The notes below the pieces were generated by a model that worked only from the letters and a program-made list of their open reading frames with translations, was not told the origin of the DNA and did no database searches. Below are positions 12,101-23,136 of a stretch of 64,000 nt of DNA, piece by piece. Numbering within the stretch: position 1 is the first letter of the stretch; each line of letters begins with the position of its first letter. Made by a program: the position numbers and the translations under genes. The DNA is from Blattamonas nauphoetae (Eukaryota > Preaxostyla > Oxymonadida). The DNA is taken from contig JARBJD010000356.1 of assembly GCA_033064195.1 (NCBI GenBank), positions 1-64,000 of the forward strand. Reading direction: 5' to 3'.

Positions 12101-12558
12101 CTTACATAAATTGGAGCAATGTTCTGGAGAGATGTGATGAAATAGAAGGGAAACCTCGCAGTGGGGACAGCCAGGATTGAAACTGGGATCGAAAGGTTTA
12201 TGAAGATGATGACCGAAAGAGAAATGAGAGCAGACTATTTTATCATCCACACATGGGAATCTTTCTTTCTTTCCTTGAGTTGTGTGGCATTAATGGTCTT
12301 GACTTTTCCTTTCTCGAATTCTGCTGGAGGTAACGGTTTTTGTGATTGTTCCCGGGCAGAAATCAATTGATAATCAATTGGAAATGGCATTCCCGTGATT
12401 GGTTGGAATGAAGCCGATGCTTCAAAGTAGATTTGAGTCTGACTTTTGGATCTGGACTGAATAGCATGACGGGAGGAATGTCGGGTCCCCCAAAGAAGAA
12501 TCACAACAAAATAGAAGATAAGGCCCCCAAGAACGAACCCGAGACGTCGTTTGGCCAT
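9111..12558 (-). CDS. Multi-thioredoxin-domain, PDI-like ER protein with central coiled coil
   Basis: The start is ATG at 12,558 followed by MAKRRLGFVLGGLIFYFVVILLW, a signal anchor. Splicing short introns gives successive thioredoxin-like modules. Their redox centres are CPHC (12,158-12,169), CGHC in FAPWCGHCRNFAPIY (11,585-11,596), CRSC (11,042-11,053), none in the fourth (WIDCDNHAC region), and CRYC in SPFCRYCQELKDKL (9,393-9,404). Between modules three and four lies a Lys/Glu-rich coiled coil (about 10,090-10,640). One clear intron is 43 nt and joins VDCSMDY to DACKSSKVQGVPTIEVYYNG. The last thioredoxin module runs to the stop at 9,111. It is probably a thiol-disulfide oxidoreductase of the secretory pathway, related to PDI or multi-thioredoxin ERdj5-like proteins, but no J domain is visible. 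Some exon joins between 9,500 and 10,900 are not settled. Confidence 0.72.
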
Positions 12559-12753
12559 TATCTTGAGCGAAGAACGTGATCGCCCCGAATTCTCTGATGA
12601 CTTTGACAAAGGGAAATCTGGGAACATCGATTGAACCGATATGGAGTGATGGAAACTCTCCCAGGACCCATGGGTATCGACTCCCATGAAGAAGAAGGAA
12701 TAAACTTGATACAGAAAATGAAACAAATGAATCACGAAAAATTGAGATTGTCG

Positions 12754-14435
<1,682 letters not shown>

Positions 14436-14642
14436 GACAGGAGTAGGATCGAGAGGATGAAGTGATTGTGGTTGATCAAACCGATGTTGAAAAACCAACT
14501 GTCTGATTTCTATTTATCTTCATTAGTATGTATTTCTTCAACAGAACAAAAACAATTGTCTCAACACCCATGCGAACCCCTGAATTTACTGACCCATAGG
14601 TCCTTTCTCATCTCTGAACTCAACAGAGAGGATTGCCTCACG

Positions 14643-15612
14643 ATGACGGAGGCTGAACCATTTACCGATTCTTCTCTCCCTCAAGACCAGAACCGTGTTT
14701 TTTTCTAGGGGGGAGGAAGTTCCAATTGCGCAGAATGATCCATTCGTCGACCTTAATCCTCCTCCAAATTCGGATTTCAGCAATGTGCAAATCCCGTCGA
14801 TAGTTCCATACAAACCCATTCCACAGTACGCTCCTGTTCCCACTTCCAATCAAGTTTATACAACTGGCAGACTCTCAATCTCGTCATATCTGTCTGACCA
14901 CTTTCTCGCCGTGAATGTCAATGGATCCGAAGACAACGACATCGAAAACGGGCAACTTGAAGACTTTGAAGTTCACATCAGCCCTAGTCATATGCGTTGC
15001 ATCGTAAATACCGATTATTCCATCCTTTTCACACAACAGAGTTATCTCGATTTTCTCCACTGCCTCTCGAAGCCCTTATACTCCCAATATTTCACCACAC
15101 TGTTCGAATCATTCGTGCCCTTTCATCATTATGACTTCTCTCCCGATGCCATTCGTATGCTGTCTCTCCCCAACGCCGGCGGACACAGTGAGAATTCCGA
15201 AGCCCTGTCGTTTGAATTGATACACCGAATGTTTGGAGCAACCCTGGACAAGGCAGAAATGGAAATTCACTATGCTAATGAACACTGGAAGAAGACTGAC
15301 TATGTCTGTCGCATCAAATCCCATCGACTGGGCGTGTCTGTCACCCGAGCCGTCGGGTTTCCAAAACCAGAAAATTTCGACATCGGCCAAGCAGCAAGTC
15401 TGTTGAAGAAGAAATTGTTTGGAATCTGCGTCTCTTCAGTTGGAGTCGAAGACGACGACAAGTGGGAGCGGCAGCTTCTTCATGTCTGGTGCCAGAGCCC
15501 GTCAAACGCGCTTCTCCTCCGAGATGCATACTCTGCTCTGCATGAGTCTCTCCGCGGCGACACGATTGTGATACTGACGATTGCTGAAAACCATAAATGG
15601 ATCTTCTCGTAA
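14643..15612 (+). CDS. Unrecognised conserved-looking protein (~310 residues)
   Basis: A long frame from about 14,720 to the TAA at 15,610-15,612 encodes a well-mixed globular protein. Its C-terminal half (YVCRIKSHRLGVSVTRAVGF, then LLKKKLFGICVSSVGVEDDD, and DTIVILTIAEN) looks like a compact alpha/beta domain. I cannot name the family. The frame has no ATG before the conserved part, but ATG at 14,643 (MTEAEPFTDSS) in another frame joins it if a 25-nt GT..AG intron (14,695-14,719) is removed, giving QDQNLPIAQNDPF. Introns this short are credible here, since a neighbouring kinase has one of 32 nt. No signal peptide or membrane segment was seen. About 200 bases separate it from the divergent AGC kinase, so the two may share a promoter region. 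Confidence 0.65.
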
Positions 15613-15867
15613 CTTCCTCCCCCCTTCTTCTTCATTTCTTCTTCTTTGTTTCCAGTTTTATTTTGTCATTTCACATCTTCTTCTTTATTTTGGGACGTCT
15701 TTGTTGTCGAACACTGCCACTTTTTTCTCATGAACATCGTGACCGGTATGGTGATCATTTAGAGAGGCTGCAGAGATTAAAAAAGGGATCACGAGAAATA
15801 AATCAACAAGTAAGGCCTAGACAAACAGAAACGGGAGATGAGTGGAACGGAAAAAGAAAGAAGGAGG

Positions 15868-17010
15868 TTAGCGAGATTGTCTTGGTTCTTTTGTAACAAA
15901 ATTGGCACCAAATACCTCAAACAGTTGTTCAACTTTGGTTGAACGATATTCAGTTTGTTGGAAGCGCGTGTCTGGAAGGATTTGCTCAGTTTTGTCAGAC
16001 CATCCTTCTTCGAGCACCATCCCTCTCACCACCGCAATACGATCAGGCAGTGCTGCACTATCAGAATGGGATGGCTGGAAGAGTCTTTCGAGATCATTCA
16101 GAATGTCAAATAAACAGAATTGTTCGGTGTATTTTTCAAAGAACAACATCGTTGCTTGCAAGATTGGAAGTTCACAGAGCAGTGAGTACGCTTCATCAAC
16201 ACGCGGTGCGACGAGGAGAATGTTGCCAAGAACCCCAAATATTTCATATTCTTTGAAAACAGGAGTGACAAGTTTGGATGATATACACACGCGACGAAGA
16301 TATTCTCGAGTTAACTTCAAAGTGACAGTCATCGCATCGTAGCTTTGAGAAGGTTTGAAAATTGGAGAGTGGGATGATAGTCGAATCAGTTTGGAAAATG
16401 GATCCAAGATAGTGCGGATCAGAGAGACAATGAACTTATGAACTGCATCTGGGTGATGTCCTTGGACAGATAAATCGGTTGGTGATGGAGTGGAAGGACA
16501 TGTCGTGAATGGGAGGGAGAGAGGCTCGAAGATGTCAAGGAGTCTTTTCAAAGTGCCTGATGTGACAATCTCGACGACCAAAGGATGTAATGATGATGAG
16601 AGTGGATCCACAAAGCTCTCCAAGAAGCTCTTTGCCAAACTGTAATTGTTCGATGAACAGAGCTGAACGATTCTGTCCATCGAGAACAAATCCTCACTGA
16701 ATATGGCTGAGGTGACGACAGTTGGAGATTCAGAGGAACTTCCGATACACATGGACAGATTAATGAAGAGATCTTCAGCCTCTATCAGTTCTGTTTTTGA
16801 GAATTCAGCATTTGAGTCGAATCGTTTGAAGAACGCGTGAAGAGCTGGGAGATATTGTTTACGAAGCAATTTCGTACGACAGGTCATAGAACGCCACGCC
16901 CCTTCAGGATCCCAATGACGATAACCTGTCATCAAGAATGGTTGTGATCCACCCATGACAGGATGAAATTGAAGTTTTCTCGAGTCTGGGTTTGAATGAT
17001 CACAATTCAC
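15868..17010 (-). CDS. ARM-like helical family 1 protein, copy A
   Basis: 380 codons without introns, ending in TAA near 15,868. The protein is all-helical in appearance: YLPALHAFFKRFDSNAEFSK, LVVEIVTSGTLKRLLDIFEP, then LLCELPILQATMLFFEK and LPDRIAVVRGMVLEEGWSDK. This spacing of amphipathic helices suggests an ARM/HEAT-type solenoid, but that is inference. The conserved start is probably the internal Met of MGGSQPFLMTGYR, which paralogues B, D and E share, rather than the first Met at 17,010. It lies about 70 bases downstream of the beta-helix tail fragment on the same strand. The function is unknown. I recognise the family as abundant in Blattamonas. Confidence 0.75.
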   Translation of the reverse strand: MNCDHSNPDSRKLQFHPVMGGSQPFLMTGYRHWDPEGAWRSMTCRTKLLRKQYLPALHAFFKRFDSNAEFSKTELIEAEDLFINLSMCIGSSSESPTVVTSAIFSEDLFSMDRIVQLCSSNNYSLAKSFLESFVDPLSSSLHPLVVEIVTSGTLKRLLDIFEPLSLPFTTCPSTPSPTDLSVQGHHPDAVHKFIVSLIRTILDPFSKLIRLSSHSPIFKPSQSYDAMTVTLKLTREYLRRVCISSKLVTPVFKEYEIFGVLGNILLVAPRVDEAYSLLCELPILQATMLFFEKYTEQFCLFDILNDLERLFQPSHSDSAALPDRIAVVRGMVLEEGWSDKTEQILPDTRFQQTEYRSTKVEQLFEVFGANFVTKEPRQSR

Positions 17011-17083
17011 TCAAAAGGATGAATCACATAATTCCTGACATGAGAGAAAGACAATGAAAAAGAGGACAATGTGGATATTAAAG

Positions 17084-17647
17084 TCACATCAACTGTCTCA
17101 AAACAACAACGCCAAATCCATTCTGTTCGGCAATCATTCCTCTTCTATCCAGGTGGACAGCACTTCCCTTCCCAACCACAACCCCACCCGACCAACCATT
17201 CCAATCTGATCCCATGTTCTTGCACCGGCATCCCACAATCCCAACCAAACGAAGATCCACTCTCCAACCCTTCTCTCCTCCAACAATCATGAACCCTCCT
17301 CCTCCCACACAAGTCCAGTCTGATGTACTCATCGAGTGTGTCGAGTCCGTGTTCAGGAGCACGCAATCAGAGAACAACGACGACGAGAGATCAACCAATG
17401 AAGCAGCCATCGATTGATGTGAGCGACGCCGAGTTTGAATCTCAACCACCACACACCCTCCTCCAGCAATCCCTCCCTCCCCACACACCGACCCAAACCA
17501 CACCGACGTCACACACGATGTAAAGTTGCACGCATACACGCTGACTCCACATCCAACTGCATGAACACGAACAAGACTCCCAAACGCCCGACCCGAGCAC
17601 TTCACATAATCCTGAACAATTTCGATGACATCGGTGAAGATGAGCAC
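17084..17647 (-). pseudogene. Beta-helix gene tail fused to a short foreign 5' piece (copy A)
   Basis: The frame matches the last ~175 residues of the full gene at 34,421-41,895: GSLVRVHAVGCGVSVYACNF, SLVDLSSSLFSDC, WTCVGGGGFMIVGGEKGWRV, and MGSDWNGWSGGVVVGKGS to the terminal VVVLRQLM. Upstream of the match (higher coordinates) the sequence belongs to the MyTH4-RhoGAP remnant. The breakpoint lies near CSGRAFGS at about 17,600. It is therefore a truncated duplicate joined to another gene remnant, and is unlikely to make a functional beta-helix. Confidence 0.7.
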
Positions 17648-17860
17648 ATCTGGTTCTGTCCCAAGAAGAGGAGTCTGTCGGAGAGAGTGTCAGCTGAAGT
17701 CACGGCGAGGAAGGGCAAACGCGTCGGATGAGAATCTTTGGTGGCGACACACGTTTCTCCTCCTTCTTCTCTTTCGCTTTTTCCTTCGCTTTTGACTTGT
17801 TACTGGGTGGTTGTGGTGTGGTGGGCTGGCGTGTGGCGGTGTCTGGACGGGCCTTCCGCT

Positions 17861-17869
17861 GTCCTCCAC
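17861..17869. repeat. Target-site duplication, left copy (GTCCTCCAC)
   Basis: The 9 bases GTCCTCCAC precede the left inverted repeat and recur directly after the right one at 19,515-19,523. The uninterrupted paralogous sites have one copy only (27,572-27,580 and 31,600-31,608; one substitution at 23,535-23,543). Confidence 0.85.
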
Positions 17870-17969
17870 GGGGTTGACTATAATCAATCCGGTAAAGTAT
17901 CTATAATCAATCCATTTCGATCAATCCCATCCATCCACCATTTTCATCTTCTTTGACCGATCACACATC
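17870..17969 (+). repeat. Left terminal inverted repeat
   Basis: It pairs with 19,415-19,514 at about 91 of 100 positions, with mismatches mainly beyond base 67. A 12-base motif TATAATCAATCC occurs twice within the first 45 bases (from 17,879 and 17,902), and the same doublet is present in the right end apart from one substitution in its outer copy. Such doublets can serve as transposase binding sites in DNA elements. Confidence 0.85.
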
Positions 17970-18036
17970 ATTATTTCTCTTTCATCACTTTTTAAATGCT
18001 AAAACGTGAAATGACCCACTAGTACTCAACTAGAAC

Positions 18037-18249
18037 TCATCGAGCCGTGATCGACCCTTTGAGGATCGGAAATCCTGAATCGACAATTAAGTGAACATTC
18101 TCATCCCAAACGCAACTTATCTTCAGTGGGATGTTCACATGATGACAGAACAGCATTCCGCTGATCTTCAGAAGACGTAAACGGACAGAACAGGCAAGGC
18201 ATGGGCAAAAACGAATTTCCCACTGCAATTCACGGGACATGATCGACAA
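18037..18249 (-). CDS. Small Cys-rich open frame inside the DNA element
   Basis: A 70-codon frame contains FCPCLACSVRLRLL, then FCHHVNIPLKISCVWDENVH. The grouped Cys and His residues could bind zinc, but I recognise no family. It overlaps the start of the plus-strand cargo gene by a few bases and may be chance. Confidence 0.2.
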   Translation of the reverse strand: MSIMSRELQWEIRFCPCLACSVRLRLLKISGMLFCHHVNIPLKISCVWDENVHLIVDSGFPILKGSITAR

Positions 18250-19265
18250 AGAAGCTGTTACTCATTTATCAGAGGCAGAACTGGTGAGTGCTGACGATTC
18301 GAAGGAAAAGACCATCCTAGTGTTGCGGTTCAGAGCAACTCGCTACTATCCATGCTGATGTGGCAAGAGTCCTCCATCTCCTCCGTGACAATAATTTCCA
18401 ATATGTGGCTCCATGTCTGATCACTTGGGAATCTGTCTTTCGATACGCCCTTCGGCTGGACGTCACCGATATCACAAATCCTGTCGTCAAGTTAAATTTG
18501 CGCTTCGGCGACATCTGTCCACTCTTTAAAAAGGCATATGAACAAGATACCACTCCAATTGACGACTCGCCTCCCCCTCCTCTTGCTCCCCATTTTGAAG
18601 ACATGGAATCTGAGGACGGCCACTTCGACACTTCAAAGATCGAGCAGTCAGTCAAAACAGCAATGGGCAACGCCGATGTGGGTGCATACACATCTCTCTC
18701 ATCGCATGCCCCATCCATCCAGGGTGGTATTTTCTATACTCCCAACATTGGCCATCTCATCAAACCAGAGAAGATGATCGTGTTGACAGAAGGGCAATGT
18801 TTCGGGAAAATCGACATTCTTCATCAATCAGATCAAGGAGAAGAACCTGGTGAAGGTTGTGATTTGTGGAGGACATCCCGTGAAGCAACCGCACCCGATG
18901 ACGCATATTCTTGTGAATTTCGGGACAGGAACCGAATTGTATGTTCCAATCTCTTCCACACTTCCAAACAAACACGATGTTCCATGCAACTTCATGCAAA
19001 TGCCACCACATCACGATACCCTTCTACTCACCAGCTCTGTTCACTGCAGACGACTTTCAGAAGGTTTCAAGGGCTGTGGAGCTCGAATTAGGAAAATGTG
19101 CATCCGGCCAAGTTCAGATGACCTCGAAATGCCGCGGAGACCCCTCCTCTCCAAGAAAACACCACCAATCGGGCCTCTCCACACTCTCAGCTGCAACCGT
19201 CGACTATCAACCATCTGGAGCTTTTTTGAGGTCGAAGATGAAACGAGATCCGTGATTCTGTTATA
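18239..19265 (+). CDS. Cargo gene of the DNA element, unrecognised, with intron
   Basis: ATG at 18,239 gives MIDKEAVTHLSEAEL. A 37-nt GT..AG intron then joins CCGSEQLATIHADVARVLHL and continues through NNFQYVAPCLITWESVFRYA and LRFGDICPLFKKAYEQD to a Pro/acidic linker. After KPEKMIVLTE the best-looking sequence continues in another frame: GNVSGKSTFFINQIKEKNLV, then KVVICGGHPVKQPHPMTHIL. GNVSGKST resembles a Walker A motif, but the join needs an unusual splice or a frameshift, so this is tentative. A further frame (ALFTADDFQKVSRAVELELG) near 19,020-19,255 may be the last exon. It does not resemble a transposase, and is perhaps a captured host gene, partly decayed. Confidence 0.45.
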
Positions 19266-19414
19266 ATTTAGTTCTGTATTCCACTTCATTGGCTTGATCG
19301 TTCCTTTTTCTGTTTCGTGTCTTTCTCTCTTTTATGATCGACCATGAGAACGCAATTGATTTGAATAATCATTTCTTCACTTTTGAAACGCAACATGCAT
19401 GAAAATGAATGAGC

Positions 19415-19514
19415 GAAGTGTGATTGGTCAAAAGAGATGAAAATGTCGGATGGATGGGATAGATCGAAATGGATTGATTATAGATACTTTGCCGGATTGA
19501 TTATGGTCAACCCC
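19415..19514 (-). repeat. Right terminal inverted repeat
   Basis: Its reverse complement begins GGGGTTGACCATAATCAATC and matches the left end at about 91 of 100 positions. It is followed at once by the second copy of GTCCTCCAC (19,515-19,523). Confidence 0.85.
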
Positions 19515-21228
19515 GTCCTCCACACTGCACCCAAAACAGAAACGCGTTGATCAGTGCCGCTGCTGAAGAAATGTCGCTCTCTGCCACCGTCCGCCGAAAC
19601 ACCCCTTCCGTCTCCAGCCCTCCCAACTCCACAAAGCGGTTCAAGAGGAACGGGAGCACGAAAGGCAGTTGGAACGAAGTGAACCGTCGCCACACACTTC
19701 CTCACTCGTCCCCCCTCTCTCTTGGTTCGGCCTCCTTCGACTCGCCCTCCACAAACCCTGTCGACCAGAATGCTCGTGAAGCTCACATTGACGCCTCGAG
19801 AGGACTCAGCCAGCGTGGCGGGGTGAGAGGGTTTGAGTGGAAGAGTGCCTGCTGAAGAAGGGCTTCATCCATGCCAGTCGAGAGGTACCGCCCAGTGTGA
19901 CACCTTCATCACATCTCGTGCCCACGCGGCAGAAGGAGCGTCCCGTCCAGTTTCATCTCGCCTCGCCATCACCACACCACCACTCGCTCTCCCTCCTCCT
20001 TCTTCTCCTTCTTGCCCTCCTTCCCACTCCCTCCCACTCCCATCACACCGAGCGACCCAATCTTCTCGAAGCCAGCGTTCGGAACAAGCTCCACAAACAG
20101 CAAGTGCTCCTTCCCTTTCTTGAAGCACCCCTCTTCCACCAGCTGCGTCGGCCACTCGTCTGGCCCTTGCTCGCCAATCTCCGCGGCTCGTCGCTGCAGT
20201 CCAAAGAACAGTGCCACACACATCTTCGAAAACACAACACGCGCCATCACTCCCGCCAGCATCTCTGCGCGCCCTGCTCTTTCCGCTCGTCCTGCCTCCA
20301 CTCGACTCTGCAGATACGCCAGAACACCACGCTGGAACGCTGTGGTGGGAAGGAAGGTGTCGGCCATCCACGCAAGCAGACCCCAGCCAGCCATCCACTC
20401 CTCGTCGGTCATCGTCTCCCACACTTCCCTCTTCTTCCCCTTCTTCCCTGTGCTTGCTTCTCCCACTCCACTCACACTCACACTGCACTCAAACTCGTTG
20501 GCCTGCTTCACAATCATCGCATACAGCTCATCGCGGACAGGATCGGATCCGCGCTGGCCGGCGAGGAGGACGCGCTGTCCGGATATCCCCCGCTCCTTCA
20601 TTTGTCCCTTCACGTTTCCCTGCCATCATATCACCATCCCGAAAAGGCGTTGGATGATGTTTGTGGCTTTGTCTGTGCAGCGCCGCTCAGTTGGTTCGAT
20701 GATGCTTTGGTCGAGTTCGTCGCGCTGGAATCGCATCTCGTTTGATGCCCAGTCGCTCTTCTTTCCATTTTCGGCTGCAATCTTTGCAACCCCACATTCT
20801 CCAAACATCGCAAGGCTGAACAGCGAGAGGAGCAGCAGAAAGGTCGATGTGGAGACGAAAGTATCATTGCCACCATTCCTGCAGAATCTCCTCACATTCA
20901 TCAAATCTCACGAGAGTCATCGTCAGCGTCGAAGAAATCATTGAGACACATTCCAGTAGCTCATCCAGATCATCAAGAACAATTCGGAAACTGCAATTGA
21001 AGAGAGTCGCCATGAACGACTTGATGAGTTGGGAACAAGTCAAGGGCTGAGGAGAAGGACGAAGAATGGATGGTTGACGTTCCGAATCGATGTGTTGACA
21101 GATTGCTGCATCGATGGATCGAAGATGACAGACACGATGTCCAATTTGAGAATGGCGATGCAGAAAGCACAGAAGAAGAGAGACAATGCTGCGAAATGAA
21201 AGAGATGGTTGGTGCACCAATCACTCAC

Positions 21229-21930
21229 GACATTTCAAGAGCTGAGAGAGAAAGCATTCCGAAAGTCGGACTGTCGGCGAGGGATGAAGACAGGAGTGTG
21301 TGAGTCGGACAGATTATCGATGTATCGAGAAGGAAAAGTGACGATTGATCAACATGGAAGCAAGATGTCGTAGAAGTTGAAGAAATGGTACACGTATTAA
21401 AGATCTGTTAGAATCGACGTTCAGTGATGCACATGAAGAGTTGTGGTGCGATCAAAATGAAGATAGGCGAAAAATTATCAACTGTTGTGAATGACTAAGA
21501 AATCATTGAGTGTTCGATTTGTTCGGGAGAAATGGTCCAAAAACTCTATCTCGTCTTGAGAGTTGTGTTCGGAATGTTTTTCATTTCCAATCAAAATGTC
21601 CCTTTCCGGAGAGATATCGAACTCTTTTCATTCCCTCATCAACCAAGAGGAGCAGAGGTGGCAACAGAACAATAGGTCGCGAATTGGCGAATATCACATG
21701 ATGTTCAACATAGGATGAGACAAAGAGTTCACGAGAGATGAGTCGAGAGCGAGATCATCGAAGATTTTGATTCAACTGAAGATATGGGTGTATTCATTCA
21801 TCACTGGAGAGAAACGAATCCCCAACAACTCATGAAAAGGATTTTGAGAAACAAAACAACGGAGTAAGGCCTAGACAAACAGAAAGTGGTGATGAATGGA
21901 ACAGAAAAAGAATGAAAGAGGTTAGCGAGA
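21229..21930. other. Spacer between MyTH4-RhoGAP remnant and ARM-like gene B
   Basis: About 700 bases, repeated in the next two units (25,250-25,967 and 29,289-30,009). It shows no long conserved frame. Short plus-strand frames (for example the one starting MFDLFGRNGPKTLSRLE at 21,510) differ between copies by many replacement changes, so I treat the stretch as non-coding. Confidence 0.45.
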
Positions 21931-23034
21931 TTATCTTGGTTCTCTCGGAACGAAATTGGCACCAAATGCCTCAAAAAGAGTTTTAAGCCTGGTCAGATAA
22001 TACTTGATCCATTCGAAGCGTGCGTCGGCAAGGATTTGCTCTGTTTTGTCAGCCCATCCTTCTTCGAGCACCATCCCTCTCACCACCGCAATACGATCAG
22101 GCAGTGCTGCATCAACAGAATTGGATGGCTTGAAGAGCCTTTCGAGATCATTCAGAAAGTCAAAAGAACAGCCACGCTCGGCGAATGTTTCATAGAATAT
22201 CATCGCTGCTTGCAAGATTGGAAGTTCACAGAGCAGTGAGTATGCTTCATCAACATGTGGTGCAGCGAGGAGAATGTTGTCAAGAACCCCAAATATTTCA
22301 GATTCTTCGAAAACGGGAGTGACAAGTTTGGATGTGTGACAGACACGACGAAGATAGTCTCGAGTCAAGTTCAAAGTGATGGCCATCGCATCGTAGCTTT
22401 GAGAAGGTTTGAAAATTGGAGAGTGGGACGATGATAGAATCAGCTTGGAAAATGGATCCAAGATAGTGCGGATCAGAGAGACAATGAATGTATGAACTGC
22501 ATCTGGGTGATGTCCTTGGACAGATAAATCGGTTGGTGATGGAGTGGAAGGACATGTCGTGAATGGGAGGGAGAGAGGCTCGAAGATGTCAAGAAGTCTT
22601 TCCAATGTTCCAGAGGTGACAATCTCAACCATCAAAGGACGGGAGAAAGGTGAGTATAGTCTCACAAAATGCTTCAAGAAGCTCTTCGCCAAACAGTAAT
22701 TGTTCGATGAACAGAGCTGAACAATTCTGTCCATCGAGAACAAATCATCGCGGAATATCGTCGATGTGACGACAGTTGGTGATTCAGAGGAACCTCCGAG
22801 ACACATGGACAGATTATAGAAAAGATCTTCAGTCACTTTCAGCTCCGCTGCTGAGAATTCAGGAGTTGAGTCGAATCGTTCGAAGAAAATGTGGAGAGCT
22901 GGGAGATATTTTGTACGAAGTAATTTCGTACGACAGTTCATAGAACGTCTCGCCCTTTCAGGATCCCAATAACGATAACCTGTCATCAAGACAGGTTGTG
23001 ATCCACCCATGACACAAACCACAGATGTCTTCAC
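21931..23034 (-). CDS. ARM-like helical family 1 protein, copy B
   Basis: 367 codons, no introns. It shares with copy A the core LVVEIVTSGTLKRLLDIFEP-type helix (here LMVEIVTSGTLERLLDIFEP) and LPDRIAVVRGMVLEEGWADK. The central variable patch is HTFIVSLIRTILDPFSKLI, then SSHSPIFKPSQSYDAM. The start is probably Met of MGGSQPVLMTGYRYW, conserved with A and D. The C-terminus FEAFGANFVPREPR groups with A and E, not C and D. Its N-terminal half is almost identical to copy D. The function is unknown; the solenoid fold is inferred from helix periodicity. Confidence 0.75.
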   Translation of the reverse strand: MKTSVVCVMGGSQPVLMTGYRYWDPERARRSMNCRTKLLRTKYLPALHIFFERFDSTPEFSAAELKVTEDLFYNLSMCLGGSSESPTVVTSTIFRDDLFSMDRIVQLCSSNNYCLAKSFLKHFVRLYSPFSRPLMVEIVTSGTLERLLDIFEPLSLPFTTCPSTPSPTDLSVQGHHPDAVHTFIVSLIRTILDPFSKLILSSSHSPIFKPSQSYDAMAITLNLTRDYLRRVCHTSKLVTPVFEESEIFGVLDNILLAAPHVDEAYSLLCELPILQAAMIFYETFAERGCSFDFLNDLERLFKPSNSVDAALPDRIAVVRGMVLEEGWADKTEQILADARFEWIKYYLTRLKTLFEAFGANFVPREPR

Positions 23035-23136
23035 GAGTCTGAGTTTGAATACTCACCTTCCACTCAAAACGCTGAATCAGATAAATCCTGATATGAGAGG
23101 AATACAACTGAAACAAGGAAAATGGGGACATTGAAG

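Larger units (their letters stand above)
17870..19514. mobile_element. 1,645-bp DNA element with ~100-bp inverted ends and gene cargo
   Basis: The element begins GGGGTTGACTATAATCAATC and ends with the inverse (GATTGATTATGGTCAACCCC). The two ends match over about 100 bases with about 9 mismatches. It is flanked by a 9-bp direct duplication and sits inside a MyTH4-RhoGAP remnant whose three array paralogues show the empty site, so it moved as a unit after or during array growth. No transposase signature was seen, so it should be non-autonomous. The 9-bp duplication and long inverted ends recall Mutator-like (MULE) elements; other superfamilies are not excluded. Inside is a plus-strand gene with at least one spliceable intron, which makes it Pack-MULE-like in layout. 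Confidence 0.82.
17648..21228 (-). pseudogene. MyTH4-RhoGAP gene remnant, copy 1, split by a DNA element
   Basis: The MyTH4 part reads GSDPVRDELYAMIVKQANEF, then WETMTDEEWMAGWGLLAWMA and FQRGVLAYLQSRV (about 20,290-20,560), as in myosin-tail-homology-4 domains. Further downstream, PFVLPFLLNRFVELGGLETE followed by GVFRRTVAESD (about 19,580-19,665) matches the start of a RhoGAP domain. This order resembles the MyTH4-RhoGAP proteins (ARHGAP39/Vilse type) that link cytoskeleton and Rho signalling. In-frame TGA codons occur at about 20,626 and at 19,702-19,704, and there is a frame shift near 19,970. The N-terminal part (20,640-21,220) includes LDDLDELLECVSMISSTLTM. The element at 17,870-19,514 splits it. 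Its 3' end is replaced by a beta-helix tail. Confidence 0.65.

Noticed and set aside
17870-19514. Retroelement or virus-like origin for the insertion
   Set aside because: It has inverted, not direct, ends, a 9-bp duplication and no reverse transcriptase, integrase or capsid signature, so a small DNA transposon fits better.
19837-20944. Long plus-strand open frames (~300 codons) over the MyTH4-RhoGAP copies, recurring in each unit
   Set aside because: They are His/Ser/Pro/Arg-rich low-complexity translations opposite the MyTH4 reading, whose minus-strand frame matches a known domain. They recur only because the DNA is duplicated.
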